This document shows, piece after piece, positions 26,801 through 41,100 of a stretch of 64,000 nucleotides of DNA; position 1 is the first letter of the stretch; each line of letters opens with the position of its first letter. Both the position numbers and the translations under genes were made by a program. This DNA comes from Fistularia commersonii. Its lineage: Eukaryota > Chordata > Actinopteri > Syngnathiformes > Fistulariidae. The notes under the pieces are model-generated. The model was not told the DNA's origin, made no database searches, and saw nothing but the letters and a program-made list of their open reading frames with translations. The stretch covers positions 18,409,956 through 18,473,955 of the forward strand of contig JBBMNZ010000014.1 of NCBI GenBank assembly GCA_037954325.1. The letters run 5' to 3'.

Positions 26801-29800
26801 AAGAACAATCAATACAATAGAAATTTAGGAAACATTTACAAAGACAATTCAAGTCAGGTTTCATTATTTACATATTTTGTTACAGTTATTTTGAAGTGAC
26901 ATATTCTGAAATGGATCTCTGAACTACTTGTTTTTTTCCCCCCTCACGACTCACAGGAAACCCTGTCTACCACACTTGAAACATGGTTTTAAAATGGGAC
27001 AATTCTTACCGGGTTTCCACAGTGAACTTGTTGGGCTTATTGGTGGTTCCGCCCTTCAGGCCTGGCCCATGGACCCGTACTCGAGAGGGATCACATCCTT
27101 CAGTGACAGCTACACGGAAAGGACTTTTGGGAACTGGAGAACCATCGTAGCATACCTCCACACTGTGAGGACCTGGAAAACCCATTCACATATTCGTTAA
27201 ACACACAATCATATATATTGAAACTTTAAAAGGCAGGAACTTATGTACATGAACACAAATGCACACACACACGCACACATCACACTAACTGAGGTCTGAA
27301 CTCACCCTCCTCGTAGGGAGTGTATTCCACATTGTAGGTTCCATCTCCCAGGTCTGTGATCAGGCTGTCAGTGCGGCTGCCAGTTGGGTTGCAGATGAGT
27401 GTTTTTATGTGGTCACCTCCAGACTGTGTGAGAGCACGAGCATCCACGGTGAAGTCTGTGGTTGCTTCCCGGAAAACACCTACAAAGACAACAGGTGTCT
27501 TGCTGAGGTTTTTTTTTTTCTTTTTAATTACAATGCATTTTCTTTTTCATTTGATTCATTGAATTCTTTTAAAAACATATCATATAATTATTTAAATGTC
27601 AACAGTTTTATAATGTCTTAAAATACTATCCAAAACTCAATATCCACTTTAGGTGACTTTTGACCAAAATGTGCATTTACTTTTGTGTGAAAACAGCAGA
27701 TAGTGAACTTCTGAATATATACCAAGTTCTTGTAAATTTTTAGCTGATTCATTTCTGATGTTTGTGGTATGAAATATCTGCTTTATATACAGTTGGATGT
27801 CAGGTTCAAAACTAACAAGCAACTAAATATTTGGTCAAAGTCAAATCAAAATAAAATTTTGCCCGTTTAATGAAAGCATCAGTGCTGTTTCTCTGCACTC
27901 TAAGTCATAGATTATCATTGGGAAATTTGTGTCCTGGCAATTGTACTTGTTTTTTTTCTGAAGATGTTTCACCTTTTCACCCCAGAGATTTCTTGAGTTC
28001 TAATAGACCATTGAGAAGATAACTGCTCGGGTTGGGTGTTGTTACAATTTAAGACTGTTAATAATGTTAATCAGTGAGAGGTTTTGCCGCAACTCTATCA
28101 ATTACTTGCTGCAAACACCTTCACACAACCCCATTCAACTTAATTGTTGCAAAACCACTCACTTATTAACATAACTCCTTTTAACTTGGACCCACGCCCA
28201 ACCCCAGCAGTTATATACACTGGGAAATTCTGCCGGTCTATTAGAAATTAAGAAGCCTTTTGGATGAGTTGAAACATCTTCAAGAAAAGTCCAGATGCCA
28301 CAACAAGATCTGATGATGTTTAATGAAAAAACATTTTGATTTCTAGAACTACCCCAAGTGATGATTAGAATTTGGAAGATGACAATTCTGCTGTTCCACA
28401 TTGAATGAAGTGGAAGGAGAACAGTCATTCCTTCCTGCTATCTCATCCCCCAGCAGCAAGTTTTCTTTTTTGTTACCTTTGCCTTCCACTCCAGGCCCAA
28501 ACACACGGACACCACTGGCATCAACTGCTGGTTCGACATTAAGACGAGCTGGGAAGTTTGGTACATCCTGGCCTCCATAGCGGATCGTTAGAGTGTATGA
28601 TCCAGGATAAAGAGGGATATAGGTGATGGTGTAAGTCCCATCTCCATTATCCTGGATGTGAACCTCTGCTGCAGTGCCGCTGTCTGAGATGATCTCAATG
28701 GTAAGATCAGCTGGGCCGGCGTTGGTGCAGTCCACAATGAACTCCCCCGTCTCCCCAACCTTGGCACGCTCCAAGCCTGGGCCAGAACAACGCACCTGAT
28801 GGGAGGTAGGTGATAACATGTACATAACTTACTGTACATTCTGAAGCTTATTCATTAACATTTTACAACATTAATAGATCCAGAGCCAGTAAAAATAGCT
28901 TTTGAACTTTGTGTTTGCATAAATTGAAATGATCTTGACAAAAAAGCTAAAAAAAGGATAGAAGCGATACTAATTTATTTAATACATGCCTTTTTATACA
29001 ACTTACAAATTTTTTGATATTTTTACCTTCCATTTTTCCTGTCTTATATTGAATCAATTTTCTCAAGATGGTTTGTTGTTAACGTGTCCCTCTGGTGACA
29101 GGTTACAAGTCCAACCTCTTCATGTTTTAAGGGCTTCTCTTATTTCCCTGAACAAATACCTCATGGCACATGATTTAAGACTAACCTTGGAGGGGTCTGT
29201 GGCAGGGTATGCTGTGGAAGAGAAAGGTGATCCTGGGATGGGGATGCCATCGTAGGTCAGTTCCACCTGATAAGGACCCGCCTCTCGAGGAATGAACTTT
29301 ACCTGACTGGTTTCTGAACTCAAACCAGGCTCCACCTCAAAGAACACACGCAAATAAATCAGAACCAGTAGATTCCATACGTTTCCTGCCTTAACAGTTC
29401 AGCTCACTTTCTAGACCCCCGGCTAATGTTTTAACTCAAAATATATTTAATATCAGACAACACTTACAACAATACTTAAAACAAAGGAGTCTGGATAATC
29501 TTAAGCAACAATTCAAGGACATGAAGTTTTGGGAAAAAAAGTTTAAAATCTGGAGAGAACGGAGAGAATAGATTCACTCACCTTGCTAGTAATTTGTTTT
29601 CCTGATGGTCCAGTTACCTTGGCCGCAACCTTGCCCTGACCACCAGCGCCCTTTGACTTCACAGTCACTTCCTGGTCTTTTCCTACAGTCATTTCTGCAA
29701 TGGTAGAACTGCTATAAAAATCACTGCATATTTTAATTAATGTTTTAATTAAGATTAATTTACAAAGTTCATACTATCTCCCAGGCCAGTGATGTTGACT

Positions 29801-32800
29801 TTGCTGAGGTCCAGCGTGGGTGCCACACCCACGTTGAATGGACTTTTGGGAATAGGGTCTCCACCATAAGTCACAGCAACTCCCAGAGGACCCTTGAGGA
29901 GCGGGGGCAAGGGTTATGGTCAAATAAAGATACTTTCAAAGTATGGATAATTGTCAAATCTAGGACACAAACGGGTGCAGTTTCTCTGTTTTGCATCATT
30001 GACAGAATGTTCGGCTCAAGGTTTACTGGTCTGTATTAAAGGGTATAAGAATACCCTGTGAAGCCCAAAGTATTCAAAATTTCTAAAAATGTGTTCACTA
30101 TGTGAAATTTTATGATACTGGGTACGAGAAATTACCGGTACCTTAAACTGTGTTAAGTATTTGGTTTAAAAAATAAAATAAAGAAATAAGATTACCTCTA
30201 AATTGTATAAATAACAGTATTAAAGTTACTTAACCTTTTCTTTAAATGAATTTAAAGAATTACTCACAATAGCTGATAGGAATTTTAAAAAACAATCTGA
30301 AACACTGACTTGAAACATTATCACTAGATCTTGTTGCTTCAGCCTTACTTGCTGCACTGGTGTGTATTTCACAGTGTGCGTGTTGTCGTGGTTGTTGATG
30401 ATTTCAAAGTCTTTGACAGCCTCCCCTTTGGTTGGACCATTGAAGTTGCAGTCCAGGTTTGCTTTTCCTGCTGCTTTAGTATTCACTGTGAAATGGGTGG
30501 GTTTGTATAATTCAACACCTGAAAGAGACAGACAGGGAATAATTGTGACTTGATGCGTATAAGGATTTTTAACTTATGTTAATTTGTCCAGACTTGACTC
30601 TTAGATTTTAACTAAAACAATAATAAATGTATTAAAAAAAAATCAGAGGAGTTTTGAGGTTTAACCATAGTCAGACCCATTTTCTTGTTTCATACGAGAG
30701 AAAAATGTATCTATATATAAAGATGCTCTACGAACTGCTCATACCGCTGCGGCTCAATCCAGGCCCCTCTGCCTTCACCTTACTGGCATCATGAGCTGGA
30801 TCCACCTTGACTCTGATGGGCGTCATTGGAATGGCCTGTGTCACACAAACAGTTATTAGGGTCTTAAAACACAGAGAAAGAGATGGCCATGATTTTATTC
30901 ATCATGAATTTAACCTGGTCAGCAAACAGGACCATGATGGTATAGCTTCCTGCTCCAGGTGGAGTGTATTTCACTGTGAATGTATCGTTGTCGTTCCTGA
31001 TGATGTCAAAATCGATATCAGCCTCAGCGGGTCCGACCACTCCAGGGGCACACTTGATTCCAATGCTGATATCCCCTGAGGACAGGAGGCAAAATCTTTA
31101 GGATGCCTGGGTAGTAAAGATTAATTTAAAATGTCTGGACAGCAAACACATGTGAAATTTGAATGTTAGGAAAACTGTTTTGTCCTTAAAAAAAAAGCAT
31201 GAGAAGATGTTCATTGTGACCTCACCTTGCCCAGCTTCTGAACAGTCCACAGTGAAATAAGTGGGGTCAAAAGCCTTGAGGCCAGTCTTGGCCACTCCTG
31301 GTCCTGATACCTTGACCTTGTTAGGGTGGCAGCCTGCCCTTACATTCATCTGTGATGAAGCAGAAGGACCAAAAGGTAGTTATCACAAACATTTACGTGG
31401 TAGAAAGTCTAGGAGGACCAAAGAACATTTACTCACTCTAAAGGGGCTTTCAGGGATGTTGACACCTCCCCAGGAGACCATGACAGTGTGTTTTAGAGGT
31501 TTCCTGGGTGTGTACGTGCAGGTGTATGTGCCATTGCCAATATCTTTAACCTGCACATCAAGAGGCGTACCTTCGCCATCCTGTGAATAAAAATTTGTCA
31601 GCTAAGTGGACAGAATATAAGAAAGCACATGAAGACATATACAGGTAGATTTGTTTGTATGCTCAATCACAAGCCCTACCTGGGCCATAATCTTGAGAGT
31701 CGCCCGTCCTCCCTGCTTGGCATCAACTGTGAACTCAGTCGGCTTGCCAACCACCAAACCATTTTGAAGGCCTGGACCATACGCCTTAACCTAAAATACA
31801 CCCATAATCCTTAGCACATAATTCACATTGTTATTACATAATGGCTGTGTCTTCAAAGTACAATGTTGAAAATGTTCACATTCTTGTCCACAGTTGGATA
31901 TTGTTCATGCTCACAAGATTTATTGATGAAGTCAGTAGTCTCTAGTCTATATGCATTCAGTTTTTTGCTTATTTTGTAGCTCGTTTAACAGCTTGTCAAA
32001 GTTCACATGCCTCAGTCATGTGTTCCAATATTTGACAGGTCTTGTATTTTCATAGCTTGCTGTCTTTTGAGAGCGTAGCTGAAAGATTAATTACAGGCAA
32101 TTTAAATCAAAATATCTCTATTCTGATCAGGGGACAGTCCAAAAGGGAGCATGTAAAGTTTCACATTGTTTGTGTACCTTGTCTGGGTAGAAGTCTTTGC
32201 CCGGTGGGTTGACAATCTCAGCCATGAAGGGTGAATGCTGGATGTCTTCATTGTTGCAAAGTACATGCACAGCATACTCTCCAGCCTCTGAGGGCCAGTA
32301 GCGCACGTCGCATGATCCATCACCTTTGTCATCACATTCAATTTTGGCCTGAGATGGGCCTTCCACAGAAAAACCTGAACAAGGAGGAGGACAAAAAGGA
32401 AAATCAAAGGATGAAGGAACTTGTTGACTTGCCAAAACATCATCACAAGTGGAAGCACCATGATAACTGCTGTCAAGACCTGGGATGAATAAAATCTACT
32501 TGAGTTGAATGGTTGACTATTGGACTTACCTAGCGTACCAACGTTGTCTCCAACAGCCTCTACCACAAAGTCTGCAGATTTGCCAACAATACCACCCTCC
32601 AGTCCTGGACCCCAGGCCCTCACCTTCTGCTGACCAGCTTCAGAGCCAATCTTAACCTCAATGGGACTGTATAAAGCAGAGAGCAACAACACTGAGAAGG
32701 TCATTTTTTAGTACTTCCGAAGAAATTTGGTATCTAGCATGCAAGAGATTTAGTAAGTTAGTTTCAAGTAAACGAGTTTTTCCATTAGAGTGGTTAAGTT

Positions 32801-33062
32801 TGTCCAAAACGTTTAAAAAGGGAATAATGAAACAGCTTAAAACTGTTTATTTTGATATTATTTGCTGAGAATATATTTTTTTAAAGTTGAGCGGAACAAA
32901 GTCAAATTTTGACAATAAATGGAGGACAATAAAAACAAATCAAAGTTTAACATTGAGCCACAGCTGTTTTGCCATGTCTAATCTGATGATTTTTCTTCAT
33001 GTTGGAGTAAATCATTGTCTTTTTTGGTGATCCTCTCTCAAGGGATATGTGTTGAGTAAAAA

Positions 33063-33112
<50 letters not shown>

Positions 33113-35014
33113 CATTTTATTTTCCAAAAGTCTAACTCCTCACATAATTATTCTGGCTGAAAAATTCTGATTTCTTCCATTTAGATATTTAAATTGTGTG
33201 GATTCTGACATTTAGTGGTCAATTATCTTTAAAACTTGAAATGCACCATATTAAGTCCATTAATCAAAAAAGGTGGAAAAATCAGGATGTTTGGTAATGA
33301 TATCCAGGTGAGAAGCTAATCAAAATTTCCAAACGCATTTGCAAAACCACAAATTTAGCAATGTATGGTTTTAGCTATGCATAAAGCATGTTCATGTTTA
33401 ACAATATTTCTGTTTTATAATTCTATGTTTAATAATTTAATAATTTCTGGAAAATGTTCAGTTTCTGGAGAATGTAAATGAACATAGCTTAAGAATAACC
33501 AGAAAGTATGCCTTACAATATACAGACATCATTTACGAGTAAAGATAATAAAGCTCTTTATCATTGCCAAATCACAGGATCAATAAACATTTTGGGATTA
33601 TTAGTTTAATGATCGCAATTTTTGGTTTTTCAAAAACCTCTATATACATGAGCCAAACAGGCATTCATTCATTCCTATAGGCACCTCTTTGATCAGATGG
33701 TTAAAGTTTTTAAAACCATCAATTATTTACCTTTAAATAAATGCTAATAAATTAATGTCTCAAAAAAAAACTACCTCCCTTTGTATTTCTTCAGCAAAAT
33801 TCTACCTACAAGTACTCACAAATTTCTGCAGTTCCCAGTTTTGAGAAATCTTGGCATAATACTGTACCTGCGGGGGATGTGTTGTCCTCCCCAGGTGATG
33901 GTGATGGAGTATGTGCCAGGATTTGTAGGGTAATACTCAAATCCGTACACACCATCTCCAAGGTCTTTTCTTTTACATGGCTCCTCAAGCCCCTCTGCAA
34001 ACAAACAACTTCATGTCACCATGAAAACAGCAGTGGCTTTCCAGTGGTTTTCAACTTTTGTCCTTAAGCTGCAATTGCTGATTTTTTTCTCCGAGGTACA
34101 CAGGTGTTTACCTGTGTAACATTTTTCAACAATTCTACTGCTCTTAAGGAAAAAAAAAAACAGGTATGCTCTCAAAAACTAGATCCTGTTTGAAAATGGT
34201 TGTTTTTAGGGTCGCGCAATCAAAAATTGGTTGGCCATGAGTAGATAACAGTCAGTTTATGAATAGAATAATCTTTTTAAAAGTTGGTACTGACTCTCTC
34301 ACTATAACCATGTATTTTATGTATATGTCATTTGCATAAGTAACTTGAGAACAAATGCCACCTATTGCTTATCTTGAAAACCCCCATGACTTGACATATT
34401 TCTGAAAGTCAATAATGCAACAACTGATGAGATGGCTTGTAGACTGCTCCTTCGTAGTTTTGAAAAACCCACAAGACTCTAGAGATATGGACTGGAATTA
34501 TTAATTTCTATATATCAGGCTCAAGGAAATACTGGTTTAGTGCTTACTGGGCCCCTTGATGGAGACTTTGAGCTCCCCAGTTCCAGCTCCTTTGGTATAG
34601 ACCTTAAAGTCAGCAGTCTCCTTCACCCTAAGGCCCTTGGGCTGCAGACCACGACCTTTAGCCTTACAGAGGTTGGGGTTACACGCTGAAGAGACAAAAC
34701 ACCTTGAGATCAGCTTTCATTCAATGGGGAGAATAGGAAGAAGGTGTACCATGAATAATAAGCCACAAACCATGTGGGAAAAAAGTTTACTGATTACTCA
34801 GCAGCATGAGGCAACATGGATGCAGGGGAAAACTTCTAACAAGGAAAAGCTTCTTTGGACAGTTTTAGTCAATCGCTTTTGCAGGCATAAGACACAAAGA
34901 GAGTGGGGAACTATTGAAAACTGAAGTGATGCAGTTCAGCAAATGAGAGTTTTCGCACGCACGCACACACGCACACACGCACACACGCACACACGCACAC
35001 ACGCACACACGCAC

Positions 35015-35106
<92 letters not shown>

Positions 35107-38100
35107 TATTTTGATATTAATGATGTTGGCTTTCGCTTAAACATTTAATAGGATTTCTGATCACATTTATTAGGATTATTTTCAATTGTTAAATTGCACA
35201 AACTGTCTGTCTTTCATTCAGTCTGTTCAAATTGTTTCATAGCTTATCCATGGCTGAGCCTTGGAGGCAGGAGACTGCAGTAGTGTGCAAAGTCATCCTT
35301 GTACCCAGTGACACTCCAGTTCTTCCTGGAGGACCAAAGTGTGCTCTGGGTCAACCATGGGGCCTCCTGCTAGGTGGACATGTCTGCAATGCCTTTATAA
35401 CAAGAGGTGTGCAGGGCGGCATCCTTTTCAGATCCTTGAACCACTTCAATCAACGCCTTATGACACAAAGGAGCAGGGTCTCTGTCCCAGGCTACTCCCA
35501 GATATCTGTACTCCTCACCCTCAAGGAACTAAGCCCAAACACCGTGCAGAGGAAATTTACTTTAGCCACTCGAATCAACACTTTGTGCAAAGTATTTGGG
35601 ATCAAGAGATTCTCAACAAGTTAAAACAATATATTGTTTTTGAACATAATAAATCCCAAAGTTCTCAAATAGCTACTTTATTATTGGTAAAATTAAAGAT
35701 TGTTCACATTTCTTTATTGCGAACAACAGAACAAAAATAAAAGTAGCAGCAGCAACAACAAACACCATCAAAAACATTTAATGCATATGAGTATTTTAGC
35801 TGATTGTCAGTATTGACAGTATCTAGTGCAGTCTAATTTCACCAAATTTTGCAAGACAAGCCAAAGAAGAATTCAAGAGAAATGAAAAAAAAAAAGGATA
35901 TCCACATATTAAGACTTAGGGGTCACAACTAGTGTTCAACACTAGAGTTGATAAAACCTGAAACTATGTAAAACGCCACAACAAAACTATGTAAAACGCC
36001 ACAACAACCCCTCAAACACAAGTTAGTATAGATTGGTCTGTATCCAGCGGCGATATACCAGGATGATGTGAAAGATAAAAACTTCTTAAAATTCACAGAA
36101 TTGGGCAAGCTTCAGGTGTTTGAATCCTTGAATAGATTAACCTGTCCATATTTTCTTTTTGTGTGCAGAGAAATACTGTGCTTTAGAATGCTAGAAGGTT
36201 GGTGAACTTCTTGTATTCCATTTTTGGTCTGGGCACTTGTTATACAATAAATTAAGAAACTATCATATTTATGTGAAACTGCTTTCAACCCTCTCATACC
36301 TTCAAATTGGCATGAAAACCTATTGAAACACAAAAATGTCCTCAGTGAGATGTTAAGAACTCAAATTTCGTTTTGGGAAAGATGCATACGCATACACAAA
36401 CACAAAAGTGTACCCAAGAGAGGTCCCAGGAAACAGGAAATGACAGCAGAAGGAAGAGGCAGGTCCAGAGAAAGGAGAGATACCAGCAGGCCTCTAATGA
36501 AGAGCACGGGGAGACAGCAAAGCGTTATTGAACATTGAGGAAGACAGAGTAATCATACATTTAACACACAATGAAGTATGTTTACTTTCGTGGAATGGAG
36601 AGTTGCCATATCTATCATACCTCTTGAGGGGATCACAAGTCTATGACTAATGCAATTGAGCACATGAAACAGACAAAGCAAAATATCACATCATACTGCT
36701 GTAAGGTTAGCAAAACTTCTTTTGGAATAAGAAACTGCAAAGATAAAAGGTGTTGGGAACCTGAAGGGGAATGGGGGAAGTTATAGAATAAAATAATTAT
36801 TTTCTTGCCCAATTTCTTGTATAAAGGGAAGGGAACATTTTTTCTATCTATATATCTCTTTGCCCATGATTTTTCATTACACAAGCTAAGCTTAAAAATG
36901 TGATATCAACCAAAGACAATGTTGCCAACAGAAAAGCAAAAATGACATGACTACGCCATTTATGAAAAAATAAGTGAGGTATTAATGGGAAGAAATGCTA
37001 AAAAAGTATATGATTGCATTATAAAATTAAAATAAATAAATTAATAAAAATTACATCAAAATATGCACAAAAATAAATTAAAAGTATCAAGCTGTTTTGA
37101 ACTAACTGATAATGCTCCATTTTTGTGGTTAGAAACGTGTTAACAACAACAGACAGTTTCATGCATGTAATTTGTGTATTTAGCAACTTCCATGTACTGC
37201 AGTTGCCACATTTTTAAGTAACGATCAAAAGAGATACACTCCTCCAGACCCTGTTCTCCACTGTAGAAACATAAGCTCTCCATTTACCGAGAAACTGAAA
37301 AGTGTGACGACTCACCCTCACCCACATTGACCGTGAAGGGGCTCTTGTTGATCTGCCCACCAGCGAAGGTAACATAAAGGGTATGCTGTCCCTCCTGTGT
37401 GGGTTTGTAGGTGCAACGGTAACTACTGTTGCCTTTGTCTTCAATGGTACATGTCACTGTGTTCTTCTTTCCCGCAGGATCCATAATCACTACTTCCACT
37501 TCCCCAACACCAGCACCTAACATTTAAAAGGAAAGCAATGTCTGTCTCTCTCTCTGCCTCTCTATCTGTCAGTGTATATATACACACAGGATATATATAT
37601 ATATATATATATGATATATATATACTGTATATATTCTTCTCACAGAAAAAAAAACAGTTGATATCTTTTGACTTTCTGAAACCTAACAATTACCTGCAGT
37701 GTATACATCAAAGTAAGTGGCCTTGTTCGCGATGTTCCCAGTGAGCTCCAGTCCTGGTCCCTGGGCAGTAGCCTTGCTGGAGTCACCCTGAGCCATTCCA
37801 ATCTCCACCTCAAAGGGACTTTTCGAGATGTGCTGTCCTGCAAACAGCACTGTCACCTGGCAAAATGCAGATTTCAGCAGGAAAAAAAAATCTTTCATTC
37901 ATCACGTACTGGATTTAACTTGCCCTTATGTAGGGATGAACAATGAAAAAGTTCAGCAGCAAGTCAAATATTTTCATCATATTTAGGGGAAATTACTTGT
38001 TAGCGAAGTTGTAAAATACCCTTGAAAATTCACCGAGTATCATTTTACCATCGCATTGTGATCCAACCTAAACAATTTTGCTGGAATAAACTTAATTTTG

Positions 38101-41100
38101 CGTAGTATGTATTACCTGATTGATAATATTAATGTATTACCTTAATAAGCAGTCTGATTTAGTGTATTATTAATTTCAGTGCACTTGAAACTAACATTAA
38201 GGAAAAAAAATATTAATGGAGTGCAGCAGGTGGAATGTTGGAATATAATGTTTACCTTGTGCATCCCTGTGACTTTGGGAATGTAGAACACTGAGTAGGT
38301 ACGGTTCTTATCATTGTTTGGTGTGACTTTTGCCTGAAAAGGAAAGTTTTTAAAAGTTAACAAAACCATAAAAAACTTCAAAAGATAAAGACTAAAAGGC
38401 TCACAAGGGTTTCACCTCCTCCCGATGGCCTGCAGGGTCCTCCACATACACCAGCACCTCTCCCATCCCTGCACTAATGGTTTCAACTGTGAACATTGCC
38501 TTCTTCATCACAACATTTCCAACTGGCTCAATGCCTATAAGAGATACAATCACTCTGAATTAGTACACACCTTAGTCAATTTTCTGGAACAATCTGGACT
38601 TTGATTCCAAATGGTGGGACCAATTTTCAGTTTGGGCTTTAAGGTTGTAAACAGATTGCTGTCTGGATACAACAAAACCACATTAATTCTGAAACCCAAG
38701 TACAGGTGTGTGTGCATCTGTGTACCTGGCCCATAGGCACGGGCCTTCTTGGGGTTGAGTTTGGGCCGTAGGGGTGCACCAGGCTTAAGTTTTGCCTTGG
38801 GGAACTGGGACAAGTAGGTCATGACTGAATGTTCATCCACATTCGGGTCAACTATCTCCTCTGGGGTGATCACCTGCAGTAATAAAGACAATAAGAAGTC
38901 TGATGAGGATTGTGCAGCTTCACTGAATTAAGTTAGACACATTCAACATCCTATTTTACACATCTAAAGTGAATTTTCTTTGCCCCCCCCCTGCACTTTT
39001 TAAATAGGATATTTCAAGCAGAATGTAAAAACCAAATGCCAGATGCCATCTCTTCATCATTTTGGATTAAATCCGACGACTACATTTCAACATAACTTTT
39101 GGATGCCCAACAATGTCTTGCCCTTTGTTATGATGAGAACAAGGAACTCTGTTAACTTTCAACAGCTTGAAGCAGCAAAATCAATCTTCACATCCACAAT
39201 GCATTTCCTGTAAATTTGGAAAATGCCCCCCCAAAAAATGGAAATTACAGAAAAATAAGAAAAAAATAAAGTTAGAAGAAAAGGTAAACTGGCAGTAGTT
39301 ACTGACACTGTGGAAGTTGTCATTCCAATACGCTCAAAGCATTTCTTGATGTTTGGATTGAGGTTGGATCCAGCTCAGTCCACAAATAACCCACACCAGA
39401 TTTGATTTATAATCAATTTAATATTAAGACCAGTTATGGAGCAAATGTGATTTCTGTGTTCACACTGGGTAAAAGGAAGTAGGACAAGATGTAAAAACAT
39501 TCTTTTGTTAAAAAAAAAATTTAAAAAACGGAATTACGGTAACTAATTTTAGGCCATAAAACTTTCCGACTGCATTATGGACTATGTGAACTTCTGCACT
39601 GACAACATCATCCCAACCAAGACGGTGCGTTGTTTCACAAATAACAAACCCTGGGTCAACAATATCCTTCGGGATAATTAAAGTTGTTCTTATTCTTATT
39701 CTTATGGTCCCTAAAAAAAGTGAAGTCGCATTCTCATTCTCAAAAAAAATGATACAATTATACTATTTGATTGAGAATCCTGATATTTGATTTTTTTTTT
39801 AACCTTTCACAATCTCTGTGCTTGTTCGACTGCTTCTTTTGTCTTATTTTTTTCAATACCTTATATGGATTGGGTTTGAGATTGATGTACAGGGTTTGGT
39901 CGGATTCTTGTAATTACTGATTAGGTTTTCATCTCAGACTTTTATCTCAAACTGTTGTACTGCTGTATTAATCTTTTCAGATTTTAATCTAAATTCTCTG
40001 TGCCTCATTTTATGACAACTTAAAATATATAGATAGTCTCGGTACATCAATATATTGCACATCTCCAGAGCAGTGTTTCTTACACATATAATTTGATATA
40101 AAAGCAGGTTACATTTGGCTGTGATTTAGTTGTCAAATCCCATATCAACTTCTACCTAGGAGAATGCAAACTAGTCAGCACCTCTTTTATCACACACAAA
40201 TTCTGATGCTACAAGCCACAAAGGCAGCTGCAAAGGACAAAGCAGTTTTTGAGCCAAGTGGAGCTGAAGGCGGAAATGTTAGTGACAACAGTGCAAACTG
40301 TGAGCACATGATGTGGTGCCAGCAACAGACACTATGCCAATCATCCCAACACAACAATATCATACCATCAACATAGTAAACTTGGATATAGTAAATTTCC
40401 TTATAATTACTAAATGCTTGTTTAAAAGAACAAAATGTTGGAATGGAGGCTAGGAGGATCTTCTACATTTATTATGACTACCTAACAATTGTTAAGACAT
40501 TGCCTAAAATTTAAGGAAGTGGCAGGTTGCCCAAGTATTAGCAAGAGATAAATGAGGCATTGCACAAAGTAACAAGGAAACTGGTTTTGGGAAAGGAAAA
40601 TAATAAATAAATAATCAGAAAATTATAGAGAAACATTTTGTGGAAAAATAAACTTCATCTCTCGGAAAATGACTGCCATTATGTTTACTTGAAAGGTTTT
40701 CTATGAGCCACTAAACATTTGTGTTGAAATTGTGCCTTTCGGTCCAAGTAACACACAACAGAGTGCCTTAAGGCAAAGTTCAAAGATAACTCATATCTAT
40801 CTACTGATCAATAACTTTCAGAGATTATTTAAGTTGAACACAACTAATGTAGGAGAAGTAAACCTGAGCAGAGTTGAGCAAGCATTGAGACTGGTGCGTT
40901 CTATTTAACTAAATGTGTCATACAGAGTCAGAATGAGTCATGTCAGTTATGTTGCAGTATAATGTGGAAGTGATGTTACCTGGGGAATACCCAGCCAATC
41001 ATCAGCCTGCTGCATGGCCTCCCGGGCGTTGTCCACCGGTTTGGTCTGATCCCATTGGTCCCAGTCAGGACATAGACCTAAGACGCAAGTGGATAACAAG

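Larger units (their letters stand above)
34686..37315 (-). other. flna: flna intron 8
   Basis: 2.63 kb; holds a CA-type microsatellite (34954-35104) and an old interspersed repeat (about 35310-35610). The remainder is AT-rich. Confidence 0.85.

Noticed and set aside
31098..31349. Met at the start of exon 15 as an alternative translation start
   Set aside because: It follows a CACAG acceptor exactly and the frame joins exon 14 (SPFR|MNV); it is an internal residue.
34865..35140. CVCV and HTHT repeat proteins on both strands
   Set aside because: They are translations of the CA microsatellite; the same holds for the frames across 43739-43774 and 56068-56154.
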